This document shows, one piece after another, positions 21,623-29,805 of a stretch of 45,724 bases of DNA; the first letter of the stretch is position 1; each line of letters starts with the position of its first letter. The notes under the pieces were generated by a model, which ran no database searches, had not been told where the DNA came from, and saw only the letters and a program-made list of their open reading frames with translations. The stretch spans positions 1 to 45,724 of the IMG/VR virus record IMGVR_UViG_3300022918_000199; one strand, given 5' to 3'. The translations under genes were made by a program, and so were the position numbers. The DNA comes from a virus.

Positions 21623-22273
21623 ATGCCTAATGACAATTACATTCAAGAAAAATTAACGTTTTTCTTAAAACACAGCTTCATGGCTCATCATGAGGCTGGT
21701 CATTGCATTTTATCATTACTTCATTTTATGCGTGTAAATTATACTAGAATCTATCAAGTAGAAATTGGACCAGAGGCAGAAACTGAATACGACAGCATAT
21801 TTGAATACAAAGAATTTAATGATCCTGAGCTTTTTAATTATGAAGTTCATTCTGAAATATCAATGCTTTATGCAGGTTCCGCCGCTGAAAGAATTTTATA
21901 TAAAAATATATCAGGTTCGGATGTTTTTCCAAACATCTTGAAAGAAGGTTCATGGGAAGATAACAAAAAAGCTTATAATTTGATTATTAATCATATTAAT
22001 ATAAAGCCTGGTAAAGAACGTTCTTTATATAAAAAGAATATAATAAAAGAAACTATAAAAACTCTTATTGATAATTGGAATGATATAGAATTAATAGCGC
22101 ACGCTCTCTTTAAAAAGAAAAAACTTTTTTATAAAGATCTTAAAAAGATATTAACAACAAAATCTAAAAATAAAGATTTTTGGAAAGACCAATTAAGATC
22201 AATTGATTTTATTTTCAAAAAACAAAATAAGATTGCAGCCCATGATCTAAAGGTTATATTAGGTATTGGCTAA
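21623..22273 (+). CDS. Stand-alone FtsH-type (M41-like) metalloprotease domain
   Basis: A 216-aa protein with HEAGH (H23-E24-A25-G26-H27) as in the FtsH peptidase domain, followed by YAGSAAERILY (83-93, family lxGrxAEe) and GSWEDNKKAYNLI, whose D113 can be the third zinc ligand. FtsH is normally an AAA+ membrane protease; here there is no AAA domain, no membrane segment and no other domain. Without an unfoldase the enzyme may need a partner or cleave a specific substrate. It lies next to trigger factor and upstream of the polymerase gene; a hairpin terminator follows. Confidence 0.8.
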   Translation: MPNDNYIQEKLTFFLKHSFMAHHEAGHCILSLLHFMRVNYTRIYQVEIGPEAETEYDSIFEYKEFNDPELFNYEVHSEISMLYAGSAAERILYKNISGSDVFPNILKEGSWEDNKKAYNLIINHINIKPGKERSLYKKNIIKETIKTLIDNWNDIELIAHALFKKKKLFYKDLKKILTTKSKNKDFWKDQLRSIDFIFKKQNKIAAHDLKVILGIG

Positions 22274-22315
22274 CGTACGAAACAAACTAAACATCAATCT
22301 ATGATTATTTAAATC

Positions 22316-22339
22316 CATCCTTTTTCTTAAGGATGTTTT
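22316..22339 (+). terminator. Hairpin terminator before dnaE
   Basis: CATCCTT (22316-22322) pairs with AAGGATG (22329-22335) around a T-rich 6-nt loop, followed by TTTT. The earliest in-frame ATG of the dnaE reading frame (22333) lies inside this hairpin, which argues against that start. Confidence 0.65.
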
Positions 22340-22380
22340 CCGTTGTGAAGTATTTAATAATTACATTGAAAAGGGAAACA

Positions 22381-25300
22381 ATGACAAATTTTGTATCATT
22401 ACATAATCAAACAAATTATTCTATTTTAGATAGCACTTCTAATGTAAAGAAACTATTCGAAGCGGCTAGAGATTTGGGTCAAAAAGCAATAGCAATTACA
22501 GAACACGGATCTCTTGCTTCAACATGGGAAGCTTGGAAAGTATCCAAAGAAGTGGGTATTAAACTCATTATAGGATGCGAAATGTATTTTGCAAATGATG
22601 CTCAAAATAGAGAAGGTCAAAAACTTCGTCATATAATTCTACTTGCCAAAAATGCTATTGGTTATAAAAATCTTTTAACTTTAAATAAAAAAGGATTTGA
22701 TAATAATGAATTTGACGGCAAGAAGCCCTATTCTGTAATTGATTGGAAATTGTTGGAAGAACATAAAGAGGGATTAATTTGTCTTTCAGCTTGCGGAAAT
22801 GGAATTATTTCTTCCTTACTCGCATCTAACCCCAACGAAGCAATTGAAACTTTACTAAAATTAAAAAATATATTCGGAGATGATTTTGGATTGGAAGTTC
22901 AACCTAACAATATGGACCGTGGCGCCAACGCATATAATGATAAAATTGATCAAAGATTTATAAATAGAAAATTAATTAATTTGGGTAAAGAGCATAATGT
23001 AAAAGTTGTTGCGGCTTGCAATTCTCATTACATTACAAAAGACCAATCAGAAACTCACGATGTATTATTAGCTATTGGTGGTCATCAGCCAATTTATTCT
23101 AATTTCCGTTTGCGATATCCTGTTCCAGATTTTTATTTAAAGTCTGGGGATGAGGTAAAAGCATTCTTTTCTAGAAATTATGGAGATGTCTTAGCGCAAG
23201 AACTTTGTGATAATTCTATTTATTTTGCAGATAAGTGCGAGGTTGCAGAATGGATTGATCCAAAATTCTCAAATCCATCCGGAAAAGAGCTTCCAATTTT
23301 TCCCATCAAAGATGAAAATGATTATGAAGAATATCTATCTTGGATAACAAATCAATCTTCAGAAGTAAAATCTTTAAATGATGATAAATCATATTTAAGA
23401 TTTAAATGTTTTAAAAATTGGGATGCGAAGCTACCTCACGTTTCACAGGAAATGAAAAAAGAATATTTAGATCGATTGGAAGAAGAGCTTGATGTTCTTC
23501 AATATTTAGATTTTTGCAGCTACATGCTTATTGTTGCTGACTATGTAAATTGGTCGAAACAAAATAACATTTCTGTTGGTCCAGGTCGAGGATCTGTTGG
23601 AGGAAGTTTAGTCGGATATCTTATTGGAATTCATGCAGCAGATCCAATTAAATACGGATTAGTCTTTGCACGATTTCATAACAAAGATAAAAAAAGTTAT
23701 CCCGATGTCGATTTAGACTTCGCTACTTCGGGTAGAGAAAAAGTGATAAACTATATCAAACAAAAGTATGGTTATGACTATGTAGCCTCTGTATCAAACA
23801 TCAATACAATTACTCCTAAAGTTTATATAAAAGATATTGCGCGCGCTTGTGAGCTCGGAGGCTCAAAAGAGGCGGCGACTATAATTGGAAACTCTGTAGC
23901 TGATTGCATACCAGCATCAGAGACATCTATTGATGCGTGTTTAACAAAATATCCATTATTTGCTGAGTATTGTAAAAAATACCCACAGTTTATAAAATAC
24001 AAGCAAATTTGCGGACAGTATAGAGCTTTTGGAACACACGCCGGAGGTATCGTAATTTCAGCCAGATCTCTCGTCGGTTTAATACCAGTAAGAAAAGATA
24101 AAGATGGTTCTTTAGCGCTTGAATACGATAAGGTTTATGCTGAAGAAAATGGTCTCGTAAAAATGGATATTCTTGGATTATCTACTTTAGATATCGTATC
24201 TGATACATTGGAGCTAATTAAAAAAGCAAATAAGCCACTTCCTAATATTGATTTTAATCAAGAAGATGAGAAAACTTATGATCTTATTCGTTCTGGAAAT
24301 ACATTTAAGGTTTTCCAATTTGGAACATCAGCCGGAACAATGGATCTATGTAAAAAAATGAAGCCCTCTAACATTGAGGATCTCGCTAGTATAAATGCCA
24401 TTGCAAGACCCGCTACTAAAGAAATTAGAAATGATTACGCTCTAACAAAAGATGGAAAGAAGAAAGTAATTCTTCTTCATCCAAAAATGGAAAGGGCGTT
24501 TAATCCAACTTATGGATTTGGGATTTATGAAGAAAGTTTAATTTATCTTGTACAAGACCTTGCTGGATGGACTTTGAATGATGCAGACCGTCTTCGTAAA
24601 ATGACAAAGGATAAAGGCAAGTATCCAGAAAAAACAAAAAAGATAAAAGATGACTTCATAAAAGATTGTATTTCTAATAAAATTCAAGAAAGTTTGGCTT
24701 TGAGAATTTGGGATGAAATTATTCTTCCATATTCAAATTATGGATTTAATAAGGCGCACGCTTTATTGTATTCTATACTTGGATATGAGACAGCGTACTT
24801 AAAAGCTCATTACACAATAGAGTTTTTGATGGCAAATTTGGCTCAGGAAACACAAGCTAATTCTCTTAATTCAAAGCCAAATATAGACAAAATTAAGAAA
24901 GAAATAAGAGAAAATAAATTCAAAATTCTTCCTCCTAATATTAATTTGTCAGAAATGACTTATACGTTAGATGGTCAAAATATTCTAACAGGTTTAGAAG
25001 CTCTTAAATCAGTAGGAATTCCTGCAATTGAAGATGTGCTTGAAAAACGCCCATTCAAAGATTTTTTTGATTTTATGCATCGAGTTTCTTCTTCAAAGGT
25101 TAGAGCAAATACAATTCAGGCATTCGCGGCTTCTGGGGCTCTGGATAGTTTTAAACTTACCAGAAAACAAATATTTTATTATTGTGCAGACTATAGAAAG
25201 AAGCTACAAATTTGGTTAAAAAAACATGATCCAAATACTGAAGAATTCATTTATCCTTTTCCCAAAGAAGAAGACTTTACAATTCCTGAAAAATATGCGC

Positions 25301-25902
25301 TTGAATTTCATTATATGAATGAGGGATTTGTTTGCCAGCCCTTCAAAGCTTACAAAAACTTTTTTTCAGATAATCATGATACCGTAAAAGATATCAAGAA
25401 ATCAGAGAATAAAAAATATCTAAATTCCGTAAAATGTATTGTTAGAGATTACTTTGAATTTAAAATAAAAAAAGAAGCGTCTAAAATGTATGGTCAAACA
25501 ATGGCAAAAATTCTTATTGAAGATAAATTCGGAAATCAATGCTCATGCACTATATTTCCAGATAGACTTCAATTGCTTCAATCTCATATGAAAACTTTTA
25601 ATAAGGGTTTGAAATTTGAGCCTGGTGTAGCGATGAATTTTTCGGGCAGCGCTAATGTTTATGAAGATGAGATGGGAATTATTTTTGATAAAGTTTATTC
25701 TGTTGTTCCATCACCACAAACTCCTAAAGATATGAAGGCTAAAAAAATAGTATCAAAAAAATCTAAAAAATCTGAAAACGCAGATATAGATAGTTCAGAT
25801 ATTAAAGACATTAAGCCACTTAATGATAACGAAGATCTATTTGAACAGTTGGAAGACGGTTTGTATGAAGATGGCTTATTAGATTTTGAAGAGGATTTTT
25901 AA
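22381..25902 (+). CDS. dnaE: C-family DNA polymerase (DNA polymerase III alpha, DnaE type)
   Basis: Start chosen at ATG 22381 (preceded by AAAAGGG) because MTNFVSLHNQTNYSILDS aligns with the DnaE PHP start; the 1173-aa product would replicate phage DNA. PHP domain: LHNQTNYS, ITEHGSL, RHIILLAKN and ACNSHYI. Palm: GPGRGSVGGSLVG and PDVDLDF with D444 and D446, third acid D596 in VKMDILGL. Also FGTHAGG. Then tandem HhH and an OB fold near the C-terminus. The first PHP motif is HNQ instead of HxH, so PHP metal binding or proofreading may be weakened. It differs from the B- or A-family polymerases of T4 and T7. Confidence 0.95.
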   Translation: MTNFVSLHNQTNYSILDSTSNVKKLFEAARDLGQKAIAITEHGSLASTWEAWKVSKEVGIKLIIGCEMYFANDAQNREGQKLRHIILLAKNAIGYKNLLTLNKKGFDNNEFDGKKPYSVIDWKLLEEHKEGLICLSACGNGIISSLLASNPNEAIETLLKLKNIFGDDFGLEVQPNNMDRGANAYNDKIDQRFINRKLINLGKEHNVKVVAACNSHYITKDQSETHDVLLAIGGHQPIYSNFRLRYPVPDFYLKSGDEVKAFFSRNYGDVLAQELCDNSIYFADKCEVAEWIDPKFSNPSGKELPIFPIKDENDYEEYLSWITNQSSEVKSLNDDKSYLRFKCFKNWDAKLPHVSQEMKKEYLDRLEEELDVLQYLDFCSYMLIVADYVNWSKQNNISVGPGRGSVGGSLVGYLIGIHAADPIKYGLVFARFHNKDKKSYPDVDLDFATSGREKVINYIKQKYGYDYVASVSNINTITPKVYIKDIARACELGGSKEAATIIGNSVADCIPASETSIDACLTKYPLFAEYCKKYPQFIKYKQICGQYRAFGTHAGGIVISARSLVGLIPVRKDKDGSLALEYDKVYAEENGLVKMDILGLSTLDIVSDTLELIKKANKPLPNIDFNQEDEKTYDLIRSGNTFKVFQFGTSAGTMDLCKKMKPSNIEDLASINAIARPATKEIRNDYALTKDGKKKVILLHPKMERAFNPTYGFGIYEESLIYLVQDLAGWTLNDADRLRKMTKDKGKYPEKTKKIKDDFIKDCISNKIQESLALRIWDEIILPYSNYGFNKAHALLYSILGYETAYLKAHYTIEFLMANLAQETQANSLNSKPNIDKIKKEIRENKFKILPPNINLSEMTYTLDGQNILTGLEALKSVGIPAIEDVLEKRPFKDFFDFMHRVSSSKVRANTIQAFAASGALDSFKLTRKQIFYYCADYRKKLQIWLKKHDPNTEEFIYPFPKEEDFTIPEKYALEFHYMNEGFVCQPFKAYKNFFSDNHDTVKDIKKSENKKYLNSVKCIVRDYFEFKIKKEASKMYGQTMAKILIEDKFGNQCSCTIFPDRLQLLQSHMKTFNKGLKFEPGVAMNFSGSANVYEDEMGIIFDKVYSVVPSPQTPKDMKAKKIVSKKSKKSENADIDSSDIKDIKPLNDNEDLFEQLEDGLYEDGLLDFEEDF

Positions 25903-26427
25903 ATGAAAAAAGAAGTTTTAAAAAAGTTTTTTAAAGGAGTTGCTGAGTTTTCAGAAAAAAGTGTAGAGGAGTTTGCCTTTTGGGCGCTCTCTAATTTTGA
26001 TCTAGAAGATTTGGAAACAATGAAAAAAGAGATTACAGCTCTTTCCAAAGATGAAGCTGAAAAACAAGCCGCAGATCATATCAAAAATACATTAAAAATG
26101 AATGGTGTAAATTTAGTTGATCAGGGAGAAAAGCTTGCAGATATCAAGAGCAAGATTAAATCTTCTGGAGAAACAACTGTAGATACATCACTTTTTAATG
26201 ATGACGTGGAATTGGATTTATCAAAAGCTGATGATTTAACCCTTCAAATGGAAGAAGAATTTGTGTTAAACAAAAATACAGAACTCAAAGAAAATATTGA
26301 AAATCAAAAAGAAAGACCTTCATTTTTGGGAATAGAAAATGTTTTTGATCCTGCAATTTCTAAAATTCACTCTAAAGACTTAGAAAGTTTAATAGAAAAA
26401 ATAAAATCTATGCAGGGCATCCTATGA
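25903..26427 (+). CDS. Unknown acidic protein (174 aa)
   Basis: A 174-aa acidic, helical protein right after dnaE (no gap beyond the stop) and coupled to the next gene by ATGA. It contains KLADIKSKIKSSGETTVD (about 117-134), which resembles a short segment of the next protein. Position suggests a replisome-associated or regulatory factor; no family recognised. Confidence 0.7.
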   Translation: MKKEVLKKFFKGVAEFSEKSVEEFAFWALSNFDLEDLETMKKEITALSKDEAEKQAADHIKNTLKMNGVNLVDQGEKLADIKSKIKSSGETTVDTSLFNDDVELDLSKADDLTLQMEEEFVLNKNTELKENIENQKERPSFLGIENVFDPAISKIHSKDLESLIEKIKSMQGIL

Positions 26428-27167
26428 TTTGTATATCCTGCGATACTGAAATAAATCCAAAATGGAAAGCGGCAATAGATAAAAATCTATGCCCCTTTTG
26501 TGGGAATGTTATTTTAGATGAAAATCTAAAAGAAATGCTTTCATCTCTCGCAATTTTGATGGATGATTTAAATAAATTTCCATCTGAATTAAATGATTAT
26601 CTTTTGTCAAATTATCATTATATAAAAACTGATGCTGAAAATCTTATTGATTTCGTATCCCCTGAGCTTTTAGCTAAAAATAATACGAAAATGCTTCCGG
26701 GAACAAAACGAGTAGAAAAAATCTCTGATGGAAAACAAGAGATAGAAGTTCATATTGAAAAAAATCAATCTGAAGAAGAAACATCTTCTTTTCACGCCAG
26801 AGCTTTAAATAAAAAAAGCCCATCTGGAACACTTGATGAAGTTTCTGAAAAAAATAATAAATTAAAAGAAATAGCAAATAGAATTAAAGCATCAGGAAAT
26901 TATGAAGTTGATGCCAATGATGAGCCAGACGTAGAAGGTTCAGAAAATTTTGATCAAGATTATGCGCAAGTTATGAAGCAGCAATCAGTTTCATTACCAA
27001 ATGATTATGATCTTCCTCCTATTGTTGAAAATCAAATTGCGAACGCTAACCCAGAAGCTTCATTCGTTCCAACATCCAAAGCTGATTTTGAAATTTTAAG
27101 AAAAATGAGATTAAAAGAACAAAATCAAGAAATATCAGAAAACCGCCCGACATTTGGATCAAAATGA
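26424..27167 (+). CDS. Zinc-ribbon protein, unknown
   Basis: A 247-aa protein with an N-terminal zinc ribbon CISCD (C3, C6) and CPFCG (C23, C26), then a helical region, and a long acidic disordered C-terminal half. The segment KLKEIANRIKASGNYEVD mirrors one in the previous protein. Coupled by ATGA on both sides. A zinc ribbon with acidic tail could bind RNA polymerase or DNA-bound partners; inferred only. Confidence 0.7.
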   Translation: MICISCDTEINPKWKAAIDKNLCPFCGNVILDENLKEMLSSLAILMDDLNKFPSELNDYLLSNYHYIKTDAENLIDFVSPELLAKNNTKMLPGTKRVEKISDGKQEIEVHIEKNQSEEETSSFHARALNKKSPSGTLDEVSEKNNKLKEIANRIKASGNYEVDANDEPDVEGSENFDQDYAQVMKQQSVSLPNDYDLPPIVENQIANANPEASFVPTSKADFEILRKMRLKEQNQEISENRPTFGSK

Positions 27168-27478
27168 TTATTGATAATAAAAAAGTTGATTTAACACATG
27201 ATGAAGAGCAAATGTATAAAGATATTTGCGCATCTTATACTGGCAACGGTGTAAAAGGTGAAGACTTATTTTTTGATTTATTTGAAACGGATGATAATGG
27301 CATTATTGTTTTTTTAAAGCCACCTTCAAAAAGACAGACTAGTTTTGAGGTATTTTTATTTTTAATGAGCGTAATGCAAAATCAACATATTAGAGCTCAA
27401 TATAAAGTATTAGATGAGGCGGTTGATGAAATTAAAAATAAGATCAAAGAGATTGATGAAAAATTAGCAAAATTGTAA
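27164..27478 (+). CDS. Unknown protein (104 aa)
   Basis: A 104-aa protein: MIIDNKKVDLTHDEEQMYKD, a central GIIVFLKPPSKRQTSFEVF hydrophobic segment, and a C-terminal coiled coil (VDEIKNKIKEIDEKLAKL). The MIIDN start resembles that of the 58-aa ORF at 12470, but the rest differs. Last gene of a coupled trio behind dnaE. Not recognised. Confidence 0.7.
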   Translation: MIIDNKKVDLTHDEEQMYKDICASYTGNGVKGEDLFFDLFETDDNGIIVFLKPPSKRQTSFEVFLFLMSVMQNQHIRAQYKVLDEAVDEIKNKIKEIDEKLAKL

Positions 27479-27500
27479 ATCTATTGATCAAAGATATATA
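27473..27500 (+). promoter_or_regulatory. Promoter candidate upstream of recA operon
   Basis: TTGTAA at 27473-27478 and TATATA at 27495-27500 are separated by 16 nt. GATATATA matches the other boxes in the window. The transcript would carry the GAAA hairpin below. Confidence 0.4.
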
Positions 27501-27517
27501 GTATTATGAAACAAATA

Positions 27518-27535
27518 AGCCACCGAAAGGTGGCT
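27518..27535 (+). promoter_or_regulatory. GAAA-tetraloop hairpin leader
   Basis: AGCCACC-GAAA-GGTGGCT is a perfect 7-bp stem closed by a GNRA tetraloop, lying 18 nt before the next start at 27554 with no U-run. It looks more like a leader or processing structure than a terminator, though a weak terminator is possible. Confidence 0.5.
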
Positions 27536-27553
27536 CACTATTAGGATTTTAAT

Positions 27554-27955
27554 ATGGATTATTCAGATGTTGAAGGCTTGATTGAAAAATGCTTAGCTGA
27601 AATTAGTGAAGCAAGTGAAGGCGGATTTGACGTTGAACGAGCAAGTAAAGCAGCCGCTTTGTGCCTTAAAACACAAATGAAATTAGCTTATATGATTGAA
27701 CAAATTGAGCTTCAATCAAGAGGTGCTAAAAATGAAATAGCTCGTATTGAAGGTGAAAAATATTTTGAAATAAAAAATGCGGCAACAGCAAAGCTTACGG
27801 ATGCCGCTCTCACCGCTTCTCTTGCTAAAGAGCCGGATGTTTTAGAAGCAAAAAGAAATTTTGCAAAAGATGAGAGCTCATATAAAAAATGGCTTTATCT
27901 TAGCAATACTTTAAAAGAAAGTCATGTTTTTTTTAGAGGAATGAGTAGAGAATAA
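27554..27955 (+). CDS. Unknown protein upstream of recA
   Basis: A 133-aa helical protein rich in Ala, Glu and Lys: MDYSDVEGLIEKCLAEISEA, a long helix including RIEGEKYFEIKNAATAKLT, and a C-terminal YLSNTLKESHVFFRG. It sits 15 nt before recA in the same unit, as do single-strand annealing or loader-type accessory proteins in other phages, but the sequence itself is not diagnostic. Confidence 0.7.
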   Translation: MDYSDVEGLIEKCLAEISEASEGGFDVERASKAAALCLKTQMKLAYMIEQIELQSRGAKNEIARIEGEKYFEIKNAATAKLTDAALTASLAKEPDVLEAKRNFAKDESSYKKWLYLSNTLKESHVFFRGMSRE

Positions 27956-27970
27956 TAAATAGGAATAAAA

Positions 27971-29014
27971 ATGGCAAAAGAAAAAATAGAAGAAAATAAA
28001 TCGATTAAAAATATAGTTGCTGGAATGGATATTGACGCGATAGTTAAAAAAGCGCAAGGAAATTATTCAAAAGCTGATAAAGGATTAGCTAGTCAGTTAT
28101 CAACTGGTGCCACAATATCTAAGCCAACTGAAGATAAACATTTTATTAAATGGACCTCTAATGATTTTTGGCAAGAGCTAACAGGTATTAGAGGAATACC
28201 ACTCGGATCAGTTGTTCAAATCAGTGGAAAAAGCGATTCAGGAAAATCAACAGCAGCTCTTCAATTTATGAAAGCGGCTCAAGATCAAGATGTTTTGGTT
28301 ATTCTTTGGGACTCTGAAAAGAAATTTAGTAAATCAAGATTTGATAATAAAATGCTTGGAGATAGCTCTAAGCTATTAGTTGTCAATAACAATACAATTA
28401 CTAAAGGCGCCGCGATGGTAGCTTATTATGTAAATGCTGCCAAGGAAATGAATCCAGATTGTAAAATTCTTATTGTTTGGGACAGTGTTGGTGCAAGTTT
28501 AAATAGCTCTGAAGATAAAGATGATACAGAAGAGGCATCAAAACAACCTGGCATTTCTGCTAAAGAAAATTCTGGGGCAATACATAAATTTGTAAAACTA
28601 ATGTCTAAATATCAGAATAGAGAGACCGGAGAAGAAACTATCGGTGCTCTTCTTATTAATCAAACCTACGCCAACATTGGTAGCGTTGGACAAGTTGAAA
28701 AGGGCGGAGCGTCTATTTATTATTTATCATCTATCATTGTTCAATTAACTCGTAAGGGAAATTTAACAAGAACAAAAAATGGAGAAAAATATAAATGGGG
28801 AATTACCAGTAGAGCTCGAGTAGTAAAAAACCATCTTAATTCATCAGATGAAAGTATAGCTGAATTGGAATTAGTTGTTTCGGCTGGCGGAATTCAACTT
28901 TCCAAAGATGTAAAATCATTTAAAGATATTCAAGGATGGGGCGCGACATCATCGGAAGATGCAGAAGTGGATGAAGATCAATTTACAGATGCTGCAGACG
29001 AAGGAGATGAATAA
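27971..29014 (+). CDS. recA: RecA/UvsX-family recombinase
   Basis: A 347-aa RecA-fold strand-exchange ATPase. Walker A GKSDSGKST (86-94), WDSEKKF with E116, Walker B ILIVWDS (D171), and the L1/L2 region with LINQTYANIGSVG and the GGASIYYLSS stretch. The size and the conserved Gln/Asn-rich loop fit phage RecA homologues (UvsX-like as well as RecA-like). It forms filaments on ssDNA for recombination-dependent replication and repair with SSB, SbcCD and RuvC encoded nearby. The acidic C-terminal tail is typical. A GGA ribosome-binding site precedes the ATG. Confidence 0.93.
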   Translation: MAKEKIEENKSIKNIVAGMDIDAIVKKAQGNYSKADKGLASQLSTGATISKPTEDKHFIKWTSNDFWQELTGIRGIPLGSVVQISGKSDSGKSTAALQFMKAAQDQDVLVILWDSEKKFSKSRFDNKMLGDSSKLLVVNNNTITKGAAMVAYYVNAAKEMNPDCKILIVWDSVGASLNSSEDKDDTEEASKQPGISAKENSGAIHKFVKLMSKYQNRETGEETIGALLINQTYANIGSVGQVEKGGASIYYLSSIIVQLTRKGNLTRTKNGEKYKWGITSRARVVKNHLNSSDESIAELELVVSAGGIQLSKDVKSFKDIQGWGATSSEDAEVDEDQFTDAADEGDE

Positions 29015-29016
29015 TA

Positions 29017-29352
29017 ATGAGCCATGATTTTGCAGTTTCTAATGTTCCTTATAAGCCGCCGGCTCCTGCGACATATAAAAATCCTCCACATGTAATTTTC
29101 CTATCTCAAGTGGAGGGATCAACGAAATCATCTGCTTCCAAAAATACTAAATTTATTTGCACAGGCAAAATAGAATTCATTAATGGATTTGTTCAATGCA
29201 AAGGGTTTTATGTTGATCAAGCAGAAGACAAGATCATAAGTGATTTTGATGACCTAATCTCTACCGTTGATAAAGAAAAGATTGTAGAGATTTATTTTCC
29301 TAACCATAGAATTATTTCTATAAGAAGCCTGATATATAAAGCTGTACGATAG
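29017..29352 (+). CDS. Unknown protein (111 aa)
   Basis: A 111-aa protein with a Pro-rich N-terminus (NVPYKPPAPATYKNPPHVIF) and a beta-rich remainder (FICTGKIEFINGFVQCKGFY). It starts 2 nt after recA stops, so it is cotranscribed. Possibly a small beta-barrel, but no nucleic-acid-binding motif is evident. No terminator follows; the 72-nt gap to the next gene is only AT-rich. Confidence 0.65.
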   Translation: MSHDFAVSNVPYKPPAPATYKNPPHVIFLSQVEGSTKSSASKNTKFICTGKIEFINGFVQCKGFYVDQAEDKIISDFDDLISTVDKEKIVEIYFPNHRIISIRSLIYKAVR

Positions 29353-29424
29353 CAGAAACGCTTAAAACTTAACTCTTAAATTATTAACAAAAGATGTAGA
29401 AAGCATCAGAAAGAACATAATAAA

Positions 29425-29736
29425 ATGACATATAATCGTAATACAAAATCAAAGAATTCTTCAATCGAAACTGAACTATCAGTAGATGATATTGTTGTCA
29501 ATGGTATCAAACAAACATTTATGAATAAGCCAAGTGGAAGTTGGATGGGTACAATGACTGAATTACAGTCGATACTAAATAAGTCGATGGGTGAAAGCAA
29601 TCTACCAGGATCGCCATCAGCTCTTCGAGTAGTTCTTAATCGAACAGTAAATCGACTTCGTTCTCGCGGTATTAGTGTAAAATTTGCAAGAACAACTGAT
29701 AGCGCTCGAACCCGTTATGTAAAATTTGTATTCTAA
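29425..29736 (+). CDS. Winged-helix-like DNA-binding protein (putative)
   Basis: A 103-aa basic protein. The pattern GTMTELQSILNKS, LPGSPSALRVVLNRTVNRLR, then GISVKFARTTDSARTRYVKF is that of a small winged helix: two helices, a Ser/Arg-rich recognition helix and a beta wing rich in Arg. Such modules appear in phage helicase-primase proteins and stand-alone replication proteins. Proposed role in DNA binding is inferred from fold pattern. Flanked by recA-region genes and SSB. Confidence 0.7.
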   Translation: MTYNRNTKSKNSSIETELSVDDIVVNGIKQTFMNKPSGSWMGTMTELQSILNKSMGESNLPGSPSALRVVLNRTVNRLRSRGISVKFARTTDSARTRYVKFVF

Positions 29737-29742
29737 TAGTTA

Positions 29743-29780
29743 GATATAAAAAAATGTTAAGCGCCTATCTCGAATAGGCG
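29743..29780 (+). promoter_or_regulatory. GATATAAA box and 7-bp leader hairpin before SSB
   Basis: GATATAAA (29743-29750) is followed by CGCCTAT (29762-29768), loop CTCGA, ATAGGCG (29774-29780), a perfect 7-bp stem. An A-rich run with a GGA ribosome-binding site then leads to the ATG at 29806. No U-run follows the stem, so a leader or attenuation structure is more likely than a terminator. Confidence 0.45.
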
Positions 29781-29805
29781 GTCGAAAAAAACAAAAGGAA
29801 AATAT

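Noticed and set aside
22333-22380. Longer N-terminus for the DnaE polymerase
   Set aside because: The upstream ATG lies inside the terminator hairpin; the extra 16 residues are unlike the PHP start, and a better ribosome-binding site precedes ATG 22381.
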